Shown: positions 25,260 through 35,273, counted from the stretch's first letter. The stretch is DNA of 62,530 nucleotides from Acidobacteriaceae bacterium (GCA_025462735.1 JAOAPC010000002.1:1-62530); one strand, 5' to 3'. Numbers and translations: made by a program. Notes: generated by a model not told the origin, from the letters alone.

Positions 25260-26612
25260 TTGAAGAAAGGCAAAACGGCGGTAGTAGTCGGCGCCCAGTG
25301 GGGAGACGAGGGCAAGGGCAAGATTGTTGATGTGCTCTCTGAGCGGTTCTCCGTGGTGGCGCGCTATGCTGGCGGCCACAACGCCGGCCACACCGTCATC
25401 ATCAATGGCAAGCGATTTGTCCTGCAGTTAGTTCCGTGCGGGGTGTTGCGCGAGGGTTGCCGCAGTGTAATCGGTAATGGCGTCGTCCTTGATCCAATCG
25501 CCTTCCTCAAAGAGGTGTCCGCTCTGAGAGATGCGGGCGTAAAGGTTGATGACAACCTGTTCGTCAGTAATCGCGCGCACGTGATTCTTCCGTATCACCG
25601 GATGATTGAATTGGCCTCGGAGAACGCGCCAGGGCGGGTGAAAATTGGTACGACTTCTCGCGGAATCGGTCCTGCATACGAAGACAAGGCCGGACGCCGT
25701 GGATTACGAGTGATCGATCTGCTTGATCTCGACCTGCTCAAAAAGCATGTGGAGAATGCCTGCCGCGAAAAGAACATGATCGCGCACGCCCTTTTCAACT
25801 CCGAGCCGCTCGACGCGGACAAAATGTACACGGAATACGCTGAGGCATCGCGCAAGCTCGCGCCATTCGTCTGCGATACGGCCGTACTGCTGAACCGTGC
25901 AATTGCTGAAGGGCACTCGATCATGTTCGAGGGCGCGCAGGGCACAATGCTCGATATTGACCACGGGACTTATCCGTTTGTAACGTCTTCCAGCGCCATC
26001 TCGGGGGGCGCCGTGATCGGCACCGGGGTCGCTCCAACCGCAATCGATTCCGTGATTGGCGTGACCAAAGCATATTGCACACGTGTTGGCGAAGGACCAT
26101 TTCCAACGGAACTTTTTGACTCAGTCGGCGACCACATTCGCAAGCGGGGCAATGAATTCGGGGCAGTGACCGGACGCCCGCGCCGCTGTGGCTGGCTTGA
26201 CCTTCCTCTGTTGCGCTATTCGGGAATGATCAATGGCACTTCGTGGCTGGTCGTGACCAAGCTCGACGTGTTGGATGAACTAGACGAAATTCCTGTCTGC
26301 GTAGGATACAAAGTAAACGGACGTCACACCGATGAAATTCCGGCGGAAGCTAGCGGCTGGGACAAAATCGAATGCTTGTACAACAAGATGCCGGCGTGGA
26401 AATCTCCGACGCAAGGCATCACGGAACTAAAAAAGTTGCCGAAAGCGGCGCGCGAGTATTTGGCCTTCATCGAGAAAGAAGCAGGCGCGCGTATTGGAAT
26501 GGTTTCGACTGGGCCCGGTCGCGAGGAAACCATTTTTGTAGACGAGTTCGTGGATGAACTGGAGTCGGCGGCGAAGACTGGTCCTGTATCGTCGCGAGTT
26601 GCTTCGAAATAA
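25260..26612 (+). CDS. purA: Adenylosuccinate synthase
   Basis: The TTG start at 25260 is supported by CAGGAG upstream and by the family N-terminus immediately following (KTAVVVGAQWGDEGKGK). About 450 residues. GTP-binding and catalytic motifs include GDEGKGK, GHNAGHT, TSRGIGPAYEDKAGRRG and EGAQGTMLDIDHGTYP. The enzyme makes adenylosuccinate from IMP and Asp on the way to AMP, in the cytoplasm. It probably shares a transcript with the monooxygenase-like gene 12 nt downstream. Confidence 0.96.
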   Translation: MKKGKTAVVVGAQWGDEGKGKIVDVLSERFSVVARYAGGHNAGHTVIINGKRFVLQLVPCGVLREGCRSVIGNGVVLDPIAFLKEVSALRDAGVKVDDNLFVSNRAHVILPYHRMIELASENAPGRVKIGTTSRGIGPAYEDKAGRRGLRVIDLLDLDLLKKHVENACREKNMIAHALFNSEPLDADKMYTEYAEASRKLAPFVCDTAVLLNRAIAEGHSIMFEGAQGTMLDIDHGTYPFVTSSSAISGGAVIGTGVAPTAIDSVIGVTKAYCTRVGEGPFPTELFDSVGDHIRKRGNEFGAVTGRPRRCGWLDLPLLRYSGMINGTSWLVVTKLDVLDELDEIPVCVGYKVNGRHTDEIPAEASGWDKIECLYNKMPAWKSPTQGITELKKLPKAAREYLAFIEKEAGARIGMVSTGPGREETIFVDEFVDELESAAKTGPVSSRVASK

Positions 26613-26624
26613 GAAGGGGAGAAG

Positions 26625-26912
26625 ATGGTCGTTCTGGCAGTTACGTGGATGGCTAAGGCAGGGCGGGAGACAGAAGTTGCCGAACTGTTCAACAAGCTCA
26701 CCGCTGAATCGCGCAAGGAACCGGGCTGCGCAATATATCAAGTGCACCGTCACCGGACCGAGCCGCGCCGTTTCTTCATTTACGAGCAGTATAAGGATGA
26801 CGCCGCGCTCGAAGCTCACCGCGCCGCGCCACATTTCCTTCAGTTCGTCAAGAAAGAGTTGCCGAAGATCGGGGACCGGGTTGATGGCCAACTTTACGAG
26901 CCGCTGGGCTGA
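26625..26912 (+). CDS. Antibiotic biosynthesis monooxygenase (ABM)-fold protein
   Basis: 95 residues forming an ABM dimeric ferredoxin-like fold: VVLAVTWMAKAGRETEVAEL, EPGCAIYQVHRH, PRRFFIYEQYKDDAALEAHR, APHFLQFVKKEL. Family members act as quinol-type oxidations or heme-degrading/monooxygenase-like enzymes, but many are uncharacterised. It lies 12 nt after purA and is convergent with ndk. Confidence 0.85.
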   Translation: MVVLAVTWMAKAGRETEVAELFNKLTAESRKEPGCAIYQVHRHRTEPRRFFIYEQYKDDAALEAHRAAPHFLQFVKKELPKIGDRVDGQLYEPLG

Positions 26913-26948
26913 AAAGAGTTAGCCGCGCAGTAAGTGAAAGAGCTAGAG

Positions 26949-27374
26949 CTATTGCGCCAGCTCATATCCAGCGAAGAAGAAACTCAATTCAAATCGCGCA
27001 GTATCTTCCGCATCGGAGCCGTGAATCGCATTGTGCTCGATGCTCGAGGCCCATTTCTTTCGGATCGTGCCCTCTTCGGCGTTCGCCGGGTTGGTGGCGC
27101 CCATCAGCTTTCGTAAATCGGCTACCGCGTTCTCCTTTTCAAGGGCCAGAACGACGATAGGGCCGCTCGACATGAAATCAGTCAGCGAGTTGAAGAACGG
27201 CCTGTTGGCGTGCACCGCGTAGAATTGCGCCGCTTGGTGCTTGGAAATTTCGAGCATCTTCATCGCGAGAATGCGGAAATGATTTTTTTCAAACTGCTCG
27301 ATGATGTCGCCGATAGCGTTTTTGCGCACGGCATCCGGCTTGACTATGGTCAGAGTGCGTTGAAGAGTTTTCAT
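26949..27374 (-). CDS. ndk: Nucleoside diphosphate kinase
   Basis: 141 residues. The N-terminus is [18 protein letters not shown]. The loop with phospho-His is [12 protein letters not shown], and SFFFAGYE closes the C-terminus. It transfers the gamma phosphate of ATP to other NDPs via phosphohistidine. It sits 28 nt after sucD in a sucC-sucD-ndk operon on the minus strand, linking substrate-level nucleotide production to the nucleotide pool. Confidence 0.96.
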   Translation of the reverse strand: MKTLQRTLTIVKPDAVRKNAIGDIIEQFEKNHFRILAMKMLEISKHQAAQFYAVHANRPFFNSLTDFMSSGPIVVLALEKENAVADLRKLMGATNPANAEEGTIRKKWASSIEHNAIHGSDAEDTARFELSFFFAGYELAQ

Positions 27375-27402
27375 AAATCAGTTATCTGGTCGATAGTTCG
27401 TT

Positions 27403-28287
27403 CTAGGCGCTCACCTTTGCCGCCATCGCAGCCGCAACGGTCTCACCAATTTCAGCTGGGGACTTGCACACGCGAATTCCTGCCGCTTGCATGGCCTTGA
27501 TTTTTTCCGACGCGGTGCCATGCCCACCCGAGATGATGGCCCCAGCGTGACCCATGCGTCTCCCCGGAGGCGCGGTTTGCCCGGCGATAAAGCCGACCAC
27601 GGGTTTTTTCATCCGCGTCTTCACAAATTCAGCCGCGGTTTCTTCCGCATTGCCGCCGATTTCGCCGATCATCACCACCGCCTCGGTCTGCGGGTCGCGG
27701 TTAAATAGGTCAAGCGCGTCCAGGAAGTTCGTTCCGATGATCGGATCGCCACCTATTCCGATCGCTGTCGATTGACCAATGCCGCGGGTCGTCAACTGAT
27801 GCACCGCTTCGTAAGTCAGGGTCCCTGAGCGCGACACAATGCCGACGGGACCTTCGCGATGGATGTGTCCAGGCATGATTCCGATTTTGCATTTGCCCGG
27901 AGAAATAATTCCCGGGCAGTTCGGTCCAATTAGACGCGCGCGGCGTGTCTGTAGGAACTCCCACGCGCGGACCATATCCAGAACCGGAATGCCTTCGGTG
28001 ATGCAAATAACGAGTTCAATCTCAGCATCCGCGGCTTCCATAATCGCGTCGGCGGCAAACGGTGGGGGAACAAAAATCACCGAAGCGTCGGCGCCGGTTT
28101 TGTCCACCGCTTCCTGAACAGTGTTGAACACCGGAAAACCTTCGTGCGTGGTACCGCCCTTGCCGGGAGTGACCCCGCCAACGATCTTCGTCCCATACTC
28201 CGCGCACGCCTTCGCGTGAAACGTTCCTTCGCGGCCGGTGAGACCTTGCACGATTACCCGTGTCGATTTGTCTACCAGAATGCTCAT
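27403..28287 (-). CDS. sucD: Succinyl-CoA synthetase, alpha subunit
   Basis: 294 residues. The CoA-binding Rossmann fold opens with [27 protein letters not shown]. The second domain contains [17 protein letters not shown]. The phospho-His is in [18 protein letters not shown]. With SucC it turns succinyl-CoA, ADP/GDP and Pi into succinate, CoA and ATP/GTP in the TCA cycle. It starts 11 nt after sucC. Confidence 0.97.
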   Translation of the reverse strand: MSILVDKSTRVIVQGLTGREGTFHAKACAEYGTKIVGGVTPGKGGTTHEGFPVFNTVQEAVDKTGADASVIFVPPPFAADAIMEAADAEIELVICITEGIPVLDMVRAWEFLQTRRARLIGPNCPGIISPGKCKIGIMPGHIHREGPVGIVSRSGTLTYEAVHQLTTRGIGQSTAIGIGGDPIIGTNFLDALDLFNRDPQTEAVVMIGEIGGNAEETAAEFVKTRMKKPVVGFIAGQTAPPGRRMGHAGAIISGGHGTASEKIKAMQAAGIRVCKSPAEIGETVAAAMAAKVSA

Positions 28288-28298
28288 GTATTTGCCGG

Positions 28299-29471
28299 TT
28301 ACGACCCCGCTGCTGCGACCACTTTCTCGGCAGCGTCCTTCATCGTTTCAGCCACAATAAAATTCAGTCCCGACTGCTTGAGGATTTCCCTACCCTGCTC
28401 CACATTCGTTCCTTCAAGGCGCAACACGATTGGAAGCTGAATCTGCGTCTTGTTCGCGGCCTCGACAACTCCGCGCGCCAGCGTGTCCACGCGCAGAATG
28501 CCGCCGAAAATGTTGATCAGCACTGCTTTCACGTTCTTGTCACTCAGCAGGATTTCAAAGGCGTGGGTCACTTGCTCCACATTGGCGCCGCCGCCTACAT
28601 CGAGGAAATTGGCCGGCAGCCCGCCCGCATATTTAATGATGTCCATGGTGGCCATCGCCAGACCAGCGCCATTGACCATACAGCCGACGTTTCCGTCCAG
28701 CTTGATGTAATTCAGGCTGTATTTCGAAGCCTCGACTTCGAGCGGGTCTTCTTCCGTGACGTCACGCAATTCTTTCAGCTCCGGATGCCGGAACAATGCG
28801 CTGTCATCGAAGTTCATCTTCGCGTCGAGCGCGAACAGCCGGCCATCAGCGCATGTGATAAACGGATTGATTTCCATCAGCGAGGAATCGGTGTCCTCAA
28901 ATGCCTTATACAGTCCAGTCATGAACTGCACCGCCTGATTAATCTGCTGCGGCTTCAATCCAAGCTTAAAGGCCAGCTTTCTCGCTTGAAATGGCTCGAG
29001 CCCCATCCCTGGTGTGACGTACTCCTTGAGAATGGCATCGGGGTTTTCCTCGGCGACCTGCTCAATCTCCATGCCCCCGGCCTTCGACGCCATGAATACC
29101 GGCTTGGCCTCGGCGCGATCGATAACGATCCCGAGGTACAACTCTTTTTCGATCGGCAGAGTCTCTTCGATTAGGAGCCGACGTACCACTCGCCCTTCCG
29201 GCCCCGTCTGGTGCGTGATCAGCGTCATGCCCAGCATTTTTGCGGCGAGATCCGCGGCTTCTTCCACCGACTTTGCAATCTTGACTCCGCCACCCTTGCC
29301 ACGGCCTCCAGCATGAATCTGCGCCTTCACCACTACGCCGCTCGCGCCAGAGTCAAACAAACTCTTCGCGGCAGCCTCAGCCTGATCGCGGTTCTCCACC
29401 ATTTCTCCGCGAGGCACGGCCACACCATATTTTTTCAGAATTGCTTTAGCTTGATACTCGTGAATTTTCAT
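28299..29471 (-). CDS. sucC: Succinyl-CoA synthetase, beta subunit
   Basis: 390 residues. GGAAGCAGA precedes ATG 29471. The ATP-grasp domain opens with [17 protein letters not shown] and continues with [26 protein letters not shown] and [14 protein letters not shown]. The CoA-ligase part ends in [10 protein letters not shown]. It heads the sucC-sucD-ndk operon on the minus strand. Confidence 0.97.
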   Translation of the reverse strand: MKIHEYQAKAILKKYGVAVPRGEMVENRDQAEAAAKSLFDSGASGVVVKAQIHAGGRGKGGGVKIAKSVEEAADLAAKMLGMTLITHQTGPEGRVVRRLLIEETLPIEKELYLGIVIDRAEAKPVFMASKAGGMEIEQVAEENPDAILKEYVTPGMGLEPFQARKLAFKLGLKPQQINQAVQFMTGLYKAFEDTDSSLMEINPFITCADGRLFALDAKMNFDDSALFRHPELKELRDVTEEDPLEVEASKYSLNYIKLDGNVGCMVNGAGLAMATMDIIKYAGGLPANFLDVGGGANVEQVTHAFEILLSDKNVKAVLINIFGGILRVDTLARGVVEAANKTQIQLPIVLRLEGTNVEQGREILKQSGLNFIVAETMKDAAEKVVAAAGS

Positions 29472-29624
29472 TCTGCTTCCCGAATCGGGTGGGGCACGCT
29501 TGCGGCTGAAAAACTTGCAGGCAGCAAACTCTCGATTCTATAGAAGAGAAACGGATCGGTAAAGCAAACCAGTACACTGGAGAACCTGAATTTAATGTAA
29601 GAAAAGCGATAGAAAAGAGATCAT

Positions 29625-30097
29625 ATGCAAAAATCACTCCATTTTTGTGGTTGGATGGCAAAGCCGAAGAGGCAATGAATTTCTACGTTTCGATTTTCAA
29701 GAACTCAAAGGTTGGACGGGTAACTCGCTACGGAGATGCCGGGCCCGGCCCCAAGGGGAGTGTCATGTCTGCAACCTTCCAGATCGAGGGACAAGAATTC
29801 TTCGCGCTGAACGGCGGTCCGCAATTCCAGTTCACGCCAGCCATATCGTTTTTCGTGAACTGCGATACTCAGCAAGAAGTGGACGAGCTCTGGGAAAAGC
29901 TCTCAGCAGCCGGAGAGAAAAACCGATGCGGGTGGCTGAGAGACAAATATGGTCTTTCGTGGCAAATCATTCCAACTGCGTTAGGTAAGATGCTGGGAGA
30001 CAAAGATCTTGTGAAAGCAAACCGGGTCATGAAGGCCATGCTTCAAATGGACAAGATTGACATCAAGGGTTTAAAGCAAGCGCACGACCAACCGTAA
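29625..30097 (+). CDS. VOC-superfamily (PhnB/3-demethylubiquinone methyltransferase-like) protein with a 5' frameshift
   Basis: The expected start MQKITPFLW is split. ATG 29625 gives M-Q-K, but the frame with ITPFLWLDGKAEEAMNFYV only resumes one base off, after a run of five A (29629-29633); six would restore it. In the main frame the first start would be TTG 29645, inside the first beta-strand. The protein is otherwise complete (~158 residues with the repair): YVSIFKNSKVGRVTRYG, then SVMSATFQIEGQEFFALNGG, then LRDKYGLSWQIIP. The family binds metal in a cupin-like glyoxalase fold; its function here is unknown. Either the A-run is a sequencing/assembly error, or the gene is damaged or uses slippage. 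Confidence 0.75.
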
Positions 30098-30171
30098 TGC
30101 GGCACAAGCCTGTTAGTTAGGGCGGGGTTGTGCTTCCGCCAAGGCACTGGGTCCGGCCCATCAGGTTTGCC

Positions 30172-30465
30172 TCAGTCGTGGTCGTGCTCGTTCCAGTCGC
30201 GATCCGTGCGCCAGCGGTGTTCGTGTTCATCCCACCACCGATGCTGCTCACGCCAGCAACGCTCCCGCGCATTGTGCAATTCACGACGCTCGTGATTTGC
30301 TTGCCGGCTGTGGCGTCCGTGTTTGTCGATTGCCTCGTGGAGTTCATGCTCCGCGTGAGCGACCCGGCGTTGACATCGGTCTTGGTCTTCTGCCTGAAAG
30401 CCGGGAGCTGCGCAAAGCAGAAACGCTGCGAGCGCGACGAGGTAGAGAAGCGATTTTCTGACCAT
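30172..30465 (-). CDS. Small exported His/Arg-rich protein
   Basis: 97 residues. A clear signal peptide (SLLYLVALAAFLLCAAPGFQA) is followed by a charged, His- and Arg-rich helical region (HAEHELHEAIDKHGRHSRQANH, then CWREQHRWWDEHEHRWRTD). It is probably periplasmic and may bind metal or an anionic polymer, but no family is recognised. The overlapping plus-strand frame lacks these features. Confidence 0.6.
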   Translation of the reverse strand: MVRKSLLYLVALAAFLLCAAPGFQAEDQDRCQRRVAHAEHELHEAIDKHGRHSRQANHERRELHNARERCWREQHRWWDEHEHRWRTDRDWNEHDHD

Positions 30466-30492
30466 GTTCGTTGATGGGCTCCGGTAGTGTCG

Positions 30493-30903
30493 CTACTTCT
30501 TGCAGGACTCGCTGACCATCTTCAGACTAGTGACCCGAAGATCGCCGGCTTCCTTGGCTTCTGCTTCCTTGCTCTCTTTCCCTTCTGTCTTTTCTTCTTT
30601 GGCTTCCTCTGCCTTGCTTTCGTGGTGGCGCACGCCGGTGACGGTCACGGTGTGGCCGACGTGCTCATCCAACTTGACGGTCTTACTACGTAGTTCCCAG
30701 GTCTTGCCATTCTTGCCCGTAATTGCAAATTCATCCGGTGAGTCGCCCTTTTGCAGGCAGCCGGTAACCGTAACCTTGGAGTGCATAGGCTTGGCAGTCT
30801 TTGCAGGTGCCGCGGTCTCCTGTGCTTGCAACGCGAACGAGCAGAGGCTAACGAACAAAGCGGCAATTAACCAAAATGAAAGCTTTGTAATCTTGTGGGG
30901 CAT
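30493..30903 (-). CDS. Exported OB-fold-like protein (DUF5818-like)
   Basis: The ATG at 30903 follows AGGAGGAAAG; an upstream extension to 30987 has no such site. 136 residues. After a signal peptide (LSFWLIAALFVSLCSFALQA), a compact OB-like module reads VTVTGCLQKGDSPDEFAIT, WELRSKTVKLDEHVGHTVTVTGV. A Lys/Glu/Ala-rich low-complexity stretch and a short tail follow. Such modules occur in many exported Acidobacteria proteins; the function is unknown. Confidence 0.65.
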   Translation of the reverse strand: MPHKITKLSFWLIAALFVSLCSFALQAQETAAPAKTAKPMHSKVTVTGCLQKGDSPDEFAITGKNGKTWELRSKTVKLDEHVGHTVTVTGVRHHESKAEEAKEEKTEGKESKEAEAKEAGDLRVTSLKMVSESCKK

Positions 30904-31145
30904 ATAGGCTTTCCTCCTAAATTTTTGTTTCTTGATCTGCGGTTCCCAACTGCTACAAACGAGCAGCGCGCAATGTCCAGCTAACATCGGATGGCATCCA
31001 GTGGTTTTTCGTTGCGCGGTTGCGTCCTAGAAGCCACGAGGAAGCGCGTCTGTTCAATTTTGGACAATCTGTTTGCTGGCTAATAGCCTAATCTAGCGAC
31101 CGATTTTCGCCGTCACCTTGCGAAGGGGCCAGCACAACCTGGCTG

Positions 31146-34100
31146 CTATTTCCCGGCCGGTACTTCGACCAGTGAGATATTTTCTTTTCGCACCAGGTCG
31201 TTAACGGCCGGCACGTCCGTTGCTGCAATTTGTTTCCACACGGCAACCTGTTTTTCCAGCCGGCCATGCAGTTGATCAAAGACCGCCAATTCGGCCTGAG
31301 TTGGCGTAGCGTCGGCACTCTCCAATGTTGCGCGGAAGGAATCGTACTGCTCATCCAGCATATTGGGGTAGCGAAGGTTCCCTTCCGAGCTCTGCATCTT
31401 CACCTGAATGAGTTCCTGCTCAACCGGCGACATCTTTTTCTCTAGCTCATTGCAAGCTGCAATCACGGGTTTGCCCTTCTCGCCTTCTTCTTCCAATCGC
31501 TTCTTGACGACTTCCATCTGAGATCGTACGCCGCGCAGCTGGTTTACCGCACTGTGCAATTCCTCGATATCGCCGCGAACTTTCATCTGCAAGTCGAATC
31601 GCTTTTGCAGATCAGCTGGCGAGGTCTTAAGGCGAGGATCGAGTCTCACCTCCAGCGGAACCGTCTGGCTCTTGCCGGCAACGGTCAGTTTGAGCGTGTA
31701 AGTTCCAGGCAGAACGTATGGGCCTTGCGGACCATTGCCCGCGTAGAATGCCCCGGGCAGCTCAGTTGGGCTTTCGTATCTCAGATTCCACGGGAAGCGA
31801 TTCATGCCAGCCGCTGTTGGCAACAACTCCGGCGGACGCTCCTGGTCAGGCCACTCCGGCGGCTGTTCGAATTTATTCTTTGGCTTGCTGGAATAGTGAC
31901 GCACCGGTTTTCCCGCGCTGTCGAGAACGTCTAGCGTGATCTCGTCCTTAGACTCAGCTTTCAAATAGTAGCTAACGATCGCGCCATTAGGCGGGTTCTC
32001 TCCTACAGGACGGCGCTTGTCCACCTGCTCGGGAAATTGCAGGCGATAGGTTGCCGCCGGCTTGTACAGGACTGCATCCTGGGTGGCGAGTTGCGGAGTC
32101 AGTTGGCGCAACGGATTCACATCGTCAAGGATCCAAAATGAGCGGCCGTTGGTCGCGACCGCGAGATCGTCGTCCTTGATTATGAGATCTGTGATCGGGG
32201 TCGTCGGCAGATTGAGCTGTAACGGCTGCCAGTGTGCTCCGTCGTCAAACGACACGTATACACCCAGTTCAGTGCCGGCGTAGAGCAGGTTCTTGTTCTT
32301 CGGATCCTGCCTCACCGCGTGAACGTAGGCCCCATCGGGAATTCCGCTAGCAATCTTCGTCCAAGTCTTGCCGAAATCGCTGGTCTTATAAATGTAAGCG
32401 CGCAGATCGTCATTCTTATGACGGTCGACTGCCGCATACGCCGTGCCCGCATCGTGCGGGGAAGCGTCAATCAGAGTGATCAAACTCCATTCCGGAAGCA
32501 GTTTGTTAGAGGGGGTCACGTTCGCCCAGTTCTTACCGCCATCTCTCGTGATGTGAATCAGGCCATCGTCCGTTCCTGCCCAGAGCAAGTCCTTCTGCAC
32601 CGGTGACTCCGCAACCGCGAAGACGGTGTCGTAGTATTCGACGCTGGTGATGTCGAGCGTGATCGGCCCGCCCGAGGGCTTTTGCTTGCTCTTGTCGTTG
32701 CGCGTCAGATCAGGACTAATCGCCGTCCAACTCATGCCATGGTCGGTGCTCTTGAAAACCACTTCGGCGGCCGTGTACAGCACGTCTGGATCGTGTGGTG
32801 AAAGTAAAACTGGCTCGGTCCACTGAAACCGGTGCTCCAACTCGCCGGCGCCGCGTCCCGAAGTGTCGAGCGGCCACGGAGAGATACTCTGCGCCTGCTC
32901 AGTTCGCTTGTCGAAGCGAGTGATTACGCCGCCGCCGTCGCCTGCATAGACGATGTTGCCGTCACGCGGATCGGGCGCGATATAGCCAGCCTCGCCGCCG
33001 CCCACGTCATACCAATCCTTATCTGAGATCACCCATTCGTCGGTATCACGGGTCGCAATCGCTATGGTTGTGTTGTCCTGCTGAGCACCGTACAGGTAAT
33101 ACGGAAACCGGTTATCCGCAATGACGTGATAGAACTGGGCGGTCGGCTGATTGTTCTGTTGCGTCCAGGCGCGCCCTCCGTCAACCGAAATCGTGACTCC
33201 GCCGTCGTTGCCGTTAATCAGCCGGTTCGGGTTCAGAGGATCGATCCAGAGTCCGTGGTGATCGCCGTGCGGCACTGGAAGCAGAGAAAAGGTTTTGCCT
33301 CCGTCGGTGGAACGGAACAGCCCGGTGTTAAGAACGTAAACCGTATCGATGGCCTTCGGATCGGCAAAGATGTGAGTGAAATACCAGGCACGCTGGCGAT
33401 AGCGCTCATCGTCATTCACCCGAATCCAGTGCTCACCAGCATCATCAGAACGGTAGAGGCCGCCCTTCTCCGCCTCGATCAGAGCGTAGACGCGACTCGA
33501 ATCGCCACCCGAGACGCTTACTCCGATTCTTCCCAGGACGCCGTCCGGCAGACCATTTCCCTCCAGGCGTTTCCAGGTCGTACCGCCGTCGCTGGACTTA
33601 TAGAGTCCGCTGCCCGGTCCGCCGCTGTCCAGGCTGTACGGAGTGCGCATCACCTGCCATAGCGAGGCGAATAGGACATTGGAGTTGTTAGGATCGAACA
33701 CCACATCGATTGCGCCGGTGTGGTCATCTTTGTAGAGAACCTTCTGCCAACTTTTGCCTCCATCGCGTGTGCGAAAAACGCCGCGCTCGGAATTGGGGCC
33801 GTAGGCGTGCCCCAACGCGGCCACGAATGCTACGTTAGGATCTCGCGGGTCAATGATGACCGCGCCAATGTGCTGAGTATCGCGCAGTCCAATGTTCTTC
33901 CAGGATTGGCCGCCATCAATCGACCTGAAAACCCCATCGCCGTAGGACATATTGCCGCGGATGCAGGCTTCGCCAGTGGCGGCGTAGATAACATTGTGGT
34001 CGGAGTCGGCAACAGCAATGGCCCCGATCGATGAAGTCGATTCATGTTCGAACAGCGGTTTCCAGTTCACGCCACCGTCCGTCGATTTCCATACCCCGCC

Positions 34101-34286
34101 CGCTACCGCGCCGAAGAAATAGGTATTGGGCTCGCCGGGAATGCCCGTAACGGCCAGCGCGCGCCCGCCACGAAACGGGCCAATGTTGCGCCAGTGCATT
34201 CCGCCGAAAAGTTTCTGGTCGTAAGTTTGAGAATTAAGCGCAATCGCGGTCAGGGAAAAGAGCAAAACTAGAAACACTCTTCTCAT
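31146..34286 (-). CDS. Large secreted BNR/VPS10-type beta-propeller protein
   Basis: GGGAGACC precedes ATG 34286. 1046 residues. A signal peptide (RRVFLVLLFSLTAIALNSQT) is present. Repeated Asp-box/BNR units follow, such as GGVWKSTDGGVNWKPL, GVFRSIDGGQSWKNIGL, GLYKSSDGGTTWKRL and GLFRSTDGGKTF, placed over the first ~720 residues. A final ~250 residues form a different, mainly beta and helical region (PGTYTLKLTVAGKSQTVPLEV, then a coiled-coil). These sortilin/BNR propellers are common in Acidobacteria, often annotated as glycosyl hydrolases, but no catalytic glycosidase residues are shown here. It probably binds a polymer or peptide outside the cell. Confidence 0.88.
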   Translation of the reverse strand: MRRVFLVLLFSLTAIALNSQTYDQKLFGGMHWRNIGPFRGGRALAVTGIPGEPNTYFFGAVAGGVWKSTDGGVNWKPLFEHESTSSIGAIAVADSDHNVIYAATGEACIRGNMSYGDGVFRSIDGGQSWKNIGLRDTQHIGAVIIDPRDPNVAFVAALGHAYGPNSERGVFRTRDGGKSWQKVLYKDDHTGAIDVVFDPNNSNVLFASLWQVMRTPYSLDSGGPGSGLYKSSDGGTTWKRLEGNGLPDGVLGRIGVSVSGGDSSRVYALIEAEKGGLYRSDDAGEHWIRVNDDERYRQRAWYFTHIFADPKAIDTVYVLNTGLFRSTDGGKTFSLLPVPHGDHHGLWIDPLNPNRLINGNDGGVTISVDGGRAWTQQNNQPTAQFYHVIADNRFPYYLYGAQQDNTTIAIATRDTDEWVISDKDWYDVGGGEAGYIAPDPRDGNIVYAGDGGGVITRFDKRTEQAQSISPWPLDTSGRGAGELEHRFQWTEPVLLSPHDPDVLYTAAEVVFKSTDHGMSWTAISPDLTRNDKSKQKPSGGPITLDITSVEYYDTVFAVAESPVQKDLLWAGTDDGLIHITRDGGKNWANVTPSNKLLPEWSLITLIDASPHDAGTAYAAVDRHKNDDLRAYIYKTSDFGKTWTKIASGIPDGAYVHAVRQDPKNKNLLYAGTELGVYVSFDDGAHWQPLQLNLPTTPITDLIIKDDDLAVATNGRSFWILDDVNPLRQLTPQLATQDAVLYKPAATYRLQFPEQVDKRRPVGENPPNGAIVSYYLKAESKDEITLDVLDSAGKPVRHYSSKPKNKFEQPPEWPDQERPPELLPTAAGMNRFPWNLRYESPTELPGAFYAGNGPQGPYVLPGTYTLKLTVAGKSQTVPLEVRLDPRLKTSPADLQKRFDLQMKVRGDIEELHSAVNQLRGVRSQMEVVKKRLEEEGEKGKPVIAACNELEKKMSPVEQELIQVKMQSSEGNLRYPNMLDEQYDSFRATLESADATPTQAELAVFDQLHGRLEKQVAVWKQIAATDVPAVNDLVRKENISLVEVPAGK

Positions 34287-34445
34287 GCGGAAGGTCTCCC
34301 AAGGGGAAGTGAAAAACGAACGCCTATCCTACACCGCACAGCGGAAAAGCTCCATGACAACATGAATCGGAACTGGGAGAAAATCGCCTGATTGCGTCCA
34401 GAATGCATTTGATGGAGGAGCCCGCACGGACCAGCCGAATTCCAT

Positions 34446-34970
34446 TCACGGTTGGATTTCCCCCGGCGTGCCATCGTCCACCAGAAGCCATATCTGTTCG
34501 ATCTCCTGGTTGGTAACAGCGATGCAGCCGTCAGTCCAATCGCGGGCGCGATGCGCGGCACCGATGAAGCCATAGCCATTTGGCAGGCCATGTATGAAAA
34601 TATCACCGCCGGTCACGACGCCCAATTTTCTTGCTCGCTCTTTGTCGGCAGTGTTGGGATAAGAAATGTGTAGCGAGCGGTGGAATTGGCTGTGCGCGTT
34701 TCTGCTATCGATCATGTACGCGCCTTCGGGCGTCCGATGATCACCTTGCCGCGTCTTCGCCCCGACCGGCTCTCCTCCGAGCGCGATCTTGTACGTCTTG
34801 ATCACTTGACCAGTACGCATCAGGGCCATCGTGCGGGCTTGCTTGTGCACGATGATGCGATCGGGCTTTGACTGGGCATGTAGAGGAATACTGATAAAAA
34901 GGCTAACCACCGCAGAGTAGACGATCTTCGACAAGTGCCAGCTAAGGCTTCGCCTTCTTGATGACCACAT
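34446..34970 (-). CDS. L,D-transpeptidase (YkuD domain)
   Basis: 174 residues. AGAGGATATAGGT precedes ATG 34970. A signal segment (IVYSAVVSLFISIPLHA) leads to a YkuD catalytic fold: IIVHKQARTMALMRTGQV, PEGAYMI, then GGDIFIHG with His127 and WTDGCIAVT with the catalytic Cys149. Such enzymes crosslink meso-DAP residues in peptidoglycan or attach lipoproteins to it. It is exported to the periplasm. The tiny KTSC gene lies 25 nt upstream on the same strand. Confidence 0.88.
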   Translation of the reverse strand: MWSSRRRSLSWHLSKIVYSAVVSLFISIPLHAQSKPDRIIVHKQARTMALMRTGQVIKTYKIALGGEPVGAKTRQGDHRTPEGAYMIDSRNAHSQFHRSLHISYPNTADKERARKLGVVTGGDIFIHGLPNGYGFIGAAHRARDWTDGCIAVTNQEIEQIWLLVDDGTPGEIQP

Positions 34971-34995
34971 ACCTATATCCTCTCGGTTTGAATAC

Positions 34996-35172
34996 TTAGT
35001 TCAGGTACGTACCTTTCGAATCGGCCGCCATAAAATCTCGGTACTCCTCGGCGGGAACGTCAAAGTACAGATACACATCGCCGCTCTGGCGAAATTCAAT
35101 CTCTAGCTCAAGGCTATCTGCGTCATAACCCATTGACGCGATAGTCGAGGAATCATCAGGTATTCTTTTCAT
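34996..35172 (-). CDS. KTSC-domain mini-protein (58 aa)
   Basis: The minus-strand frame from ATG 35172 to TAA 34996 gives a full-length KTSC pattern. It reads PDDSSTIASMGYDADSLELE, then FRQSGDVYLYFDVPAEEYRDFM, then AADSKGTYLN. KTSC units (named after the Lys-Thr-Ser-Cys signature of some relatives) are small solo domains that are common in bacteria and phages and of unknown biochemical role. This copy keeps the F-x-S-G-x-V-Y-x-Y-F-D-V-P core. It sits between the L,D-transpeptidase and the transposon element. Confidence 0.8.
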   Translation of the reverse strand: MKRIPDDSSTIASMGYDADSLELEIEFRQSGDVYLYFDVPAEEYRDFMAADSKGTYLN

Positions 35173-35228
35173 CGCTCAAAAGCAACTGTGTTCGGCGTGA
35201 AAGAGGCAATTCTAGCTCGTTGAGACTA

Positions 35229-35273
35229 GTGCCGCAGGCACGGAATAGGAAAGCCCGGCATGTAAATGCCGGG
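35229..35273 (+). repeat. Left palindromic end of the transposase element
   Basis: Two stacked hairpins: GTGCC-GCA-GGCAC and CCCGGCA-TGTAAA-TGCCGGG (35254-35273). Both are found inverted at 35857-35901. The core GCCCGGC...GCCGGGC is also related to the terminator hairpin at 5758-5778. Confidence 0.7.

Noticed and set aside
30130-30474. Plus-strand frame overlapping the small exported His-rich protein
   Set aside because: The opposite strand has a proper signal peptide and natural composition; this one does not.
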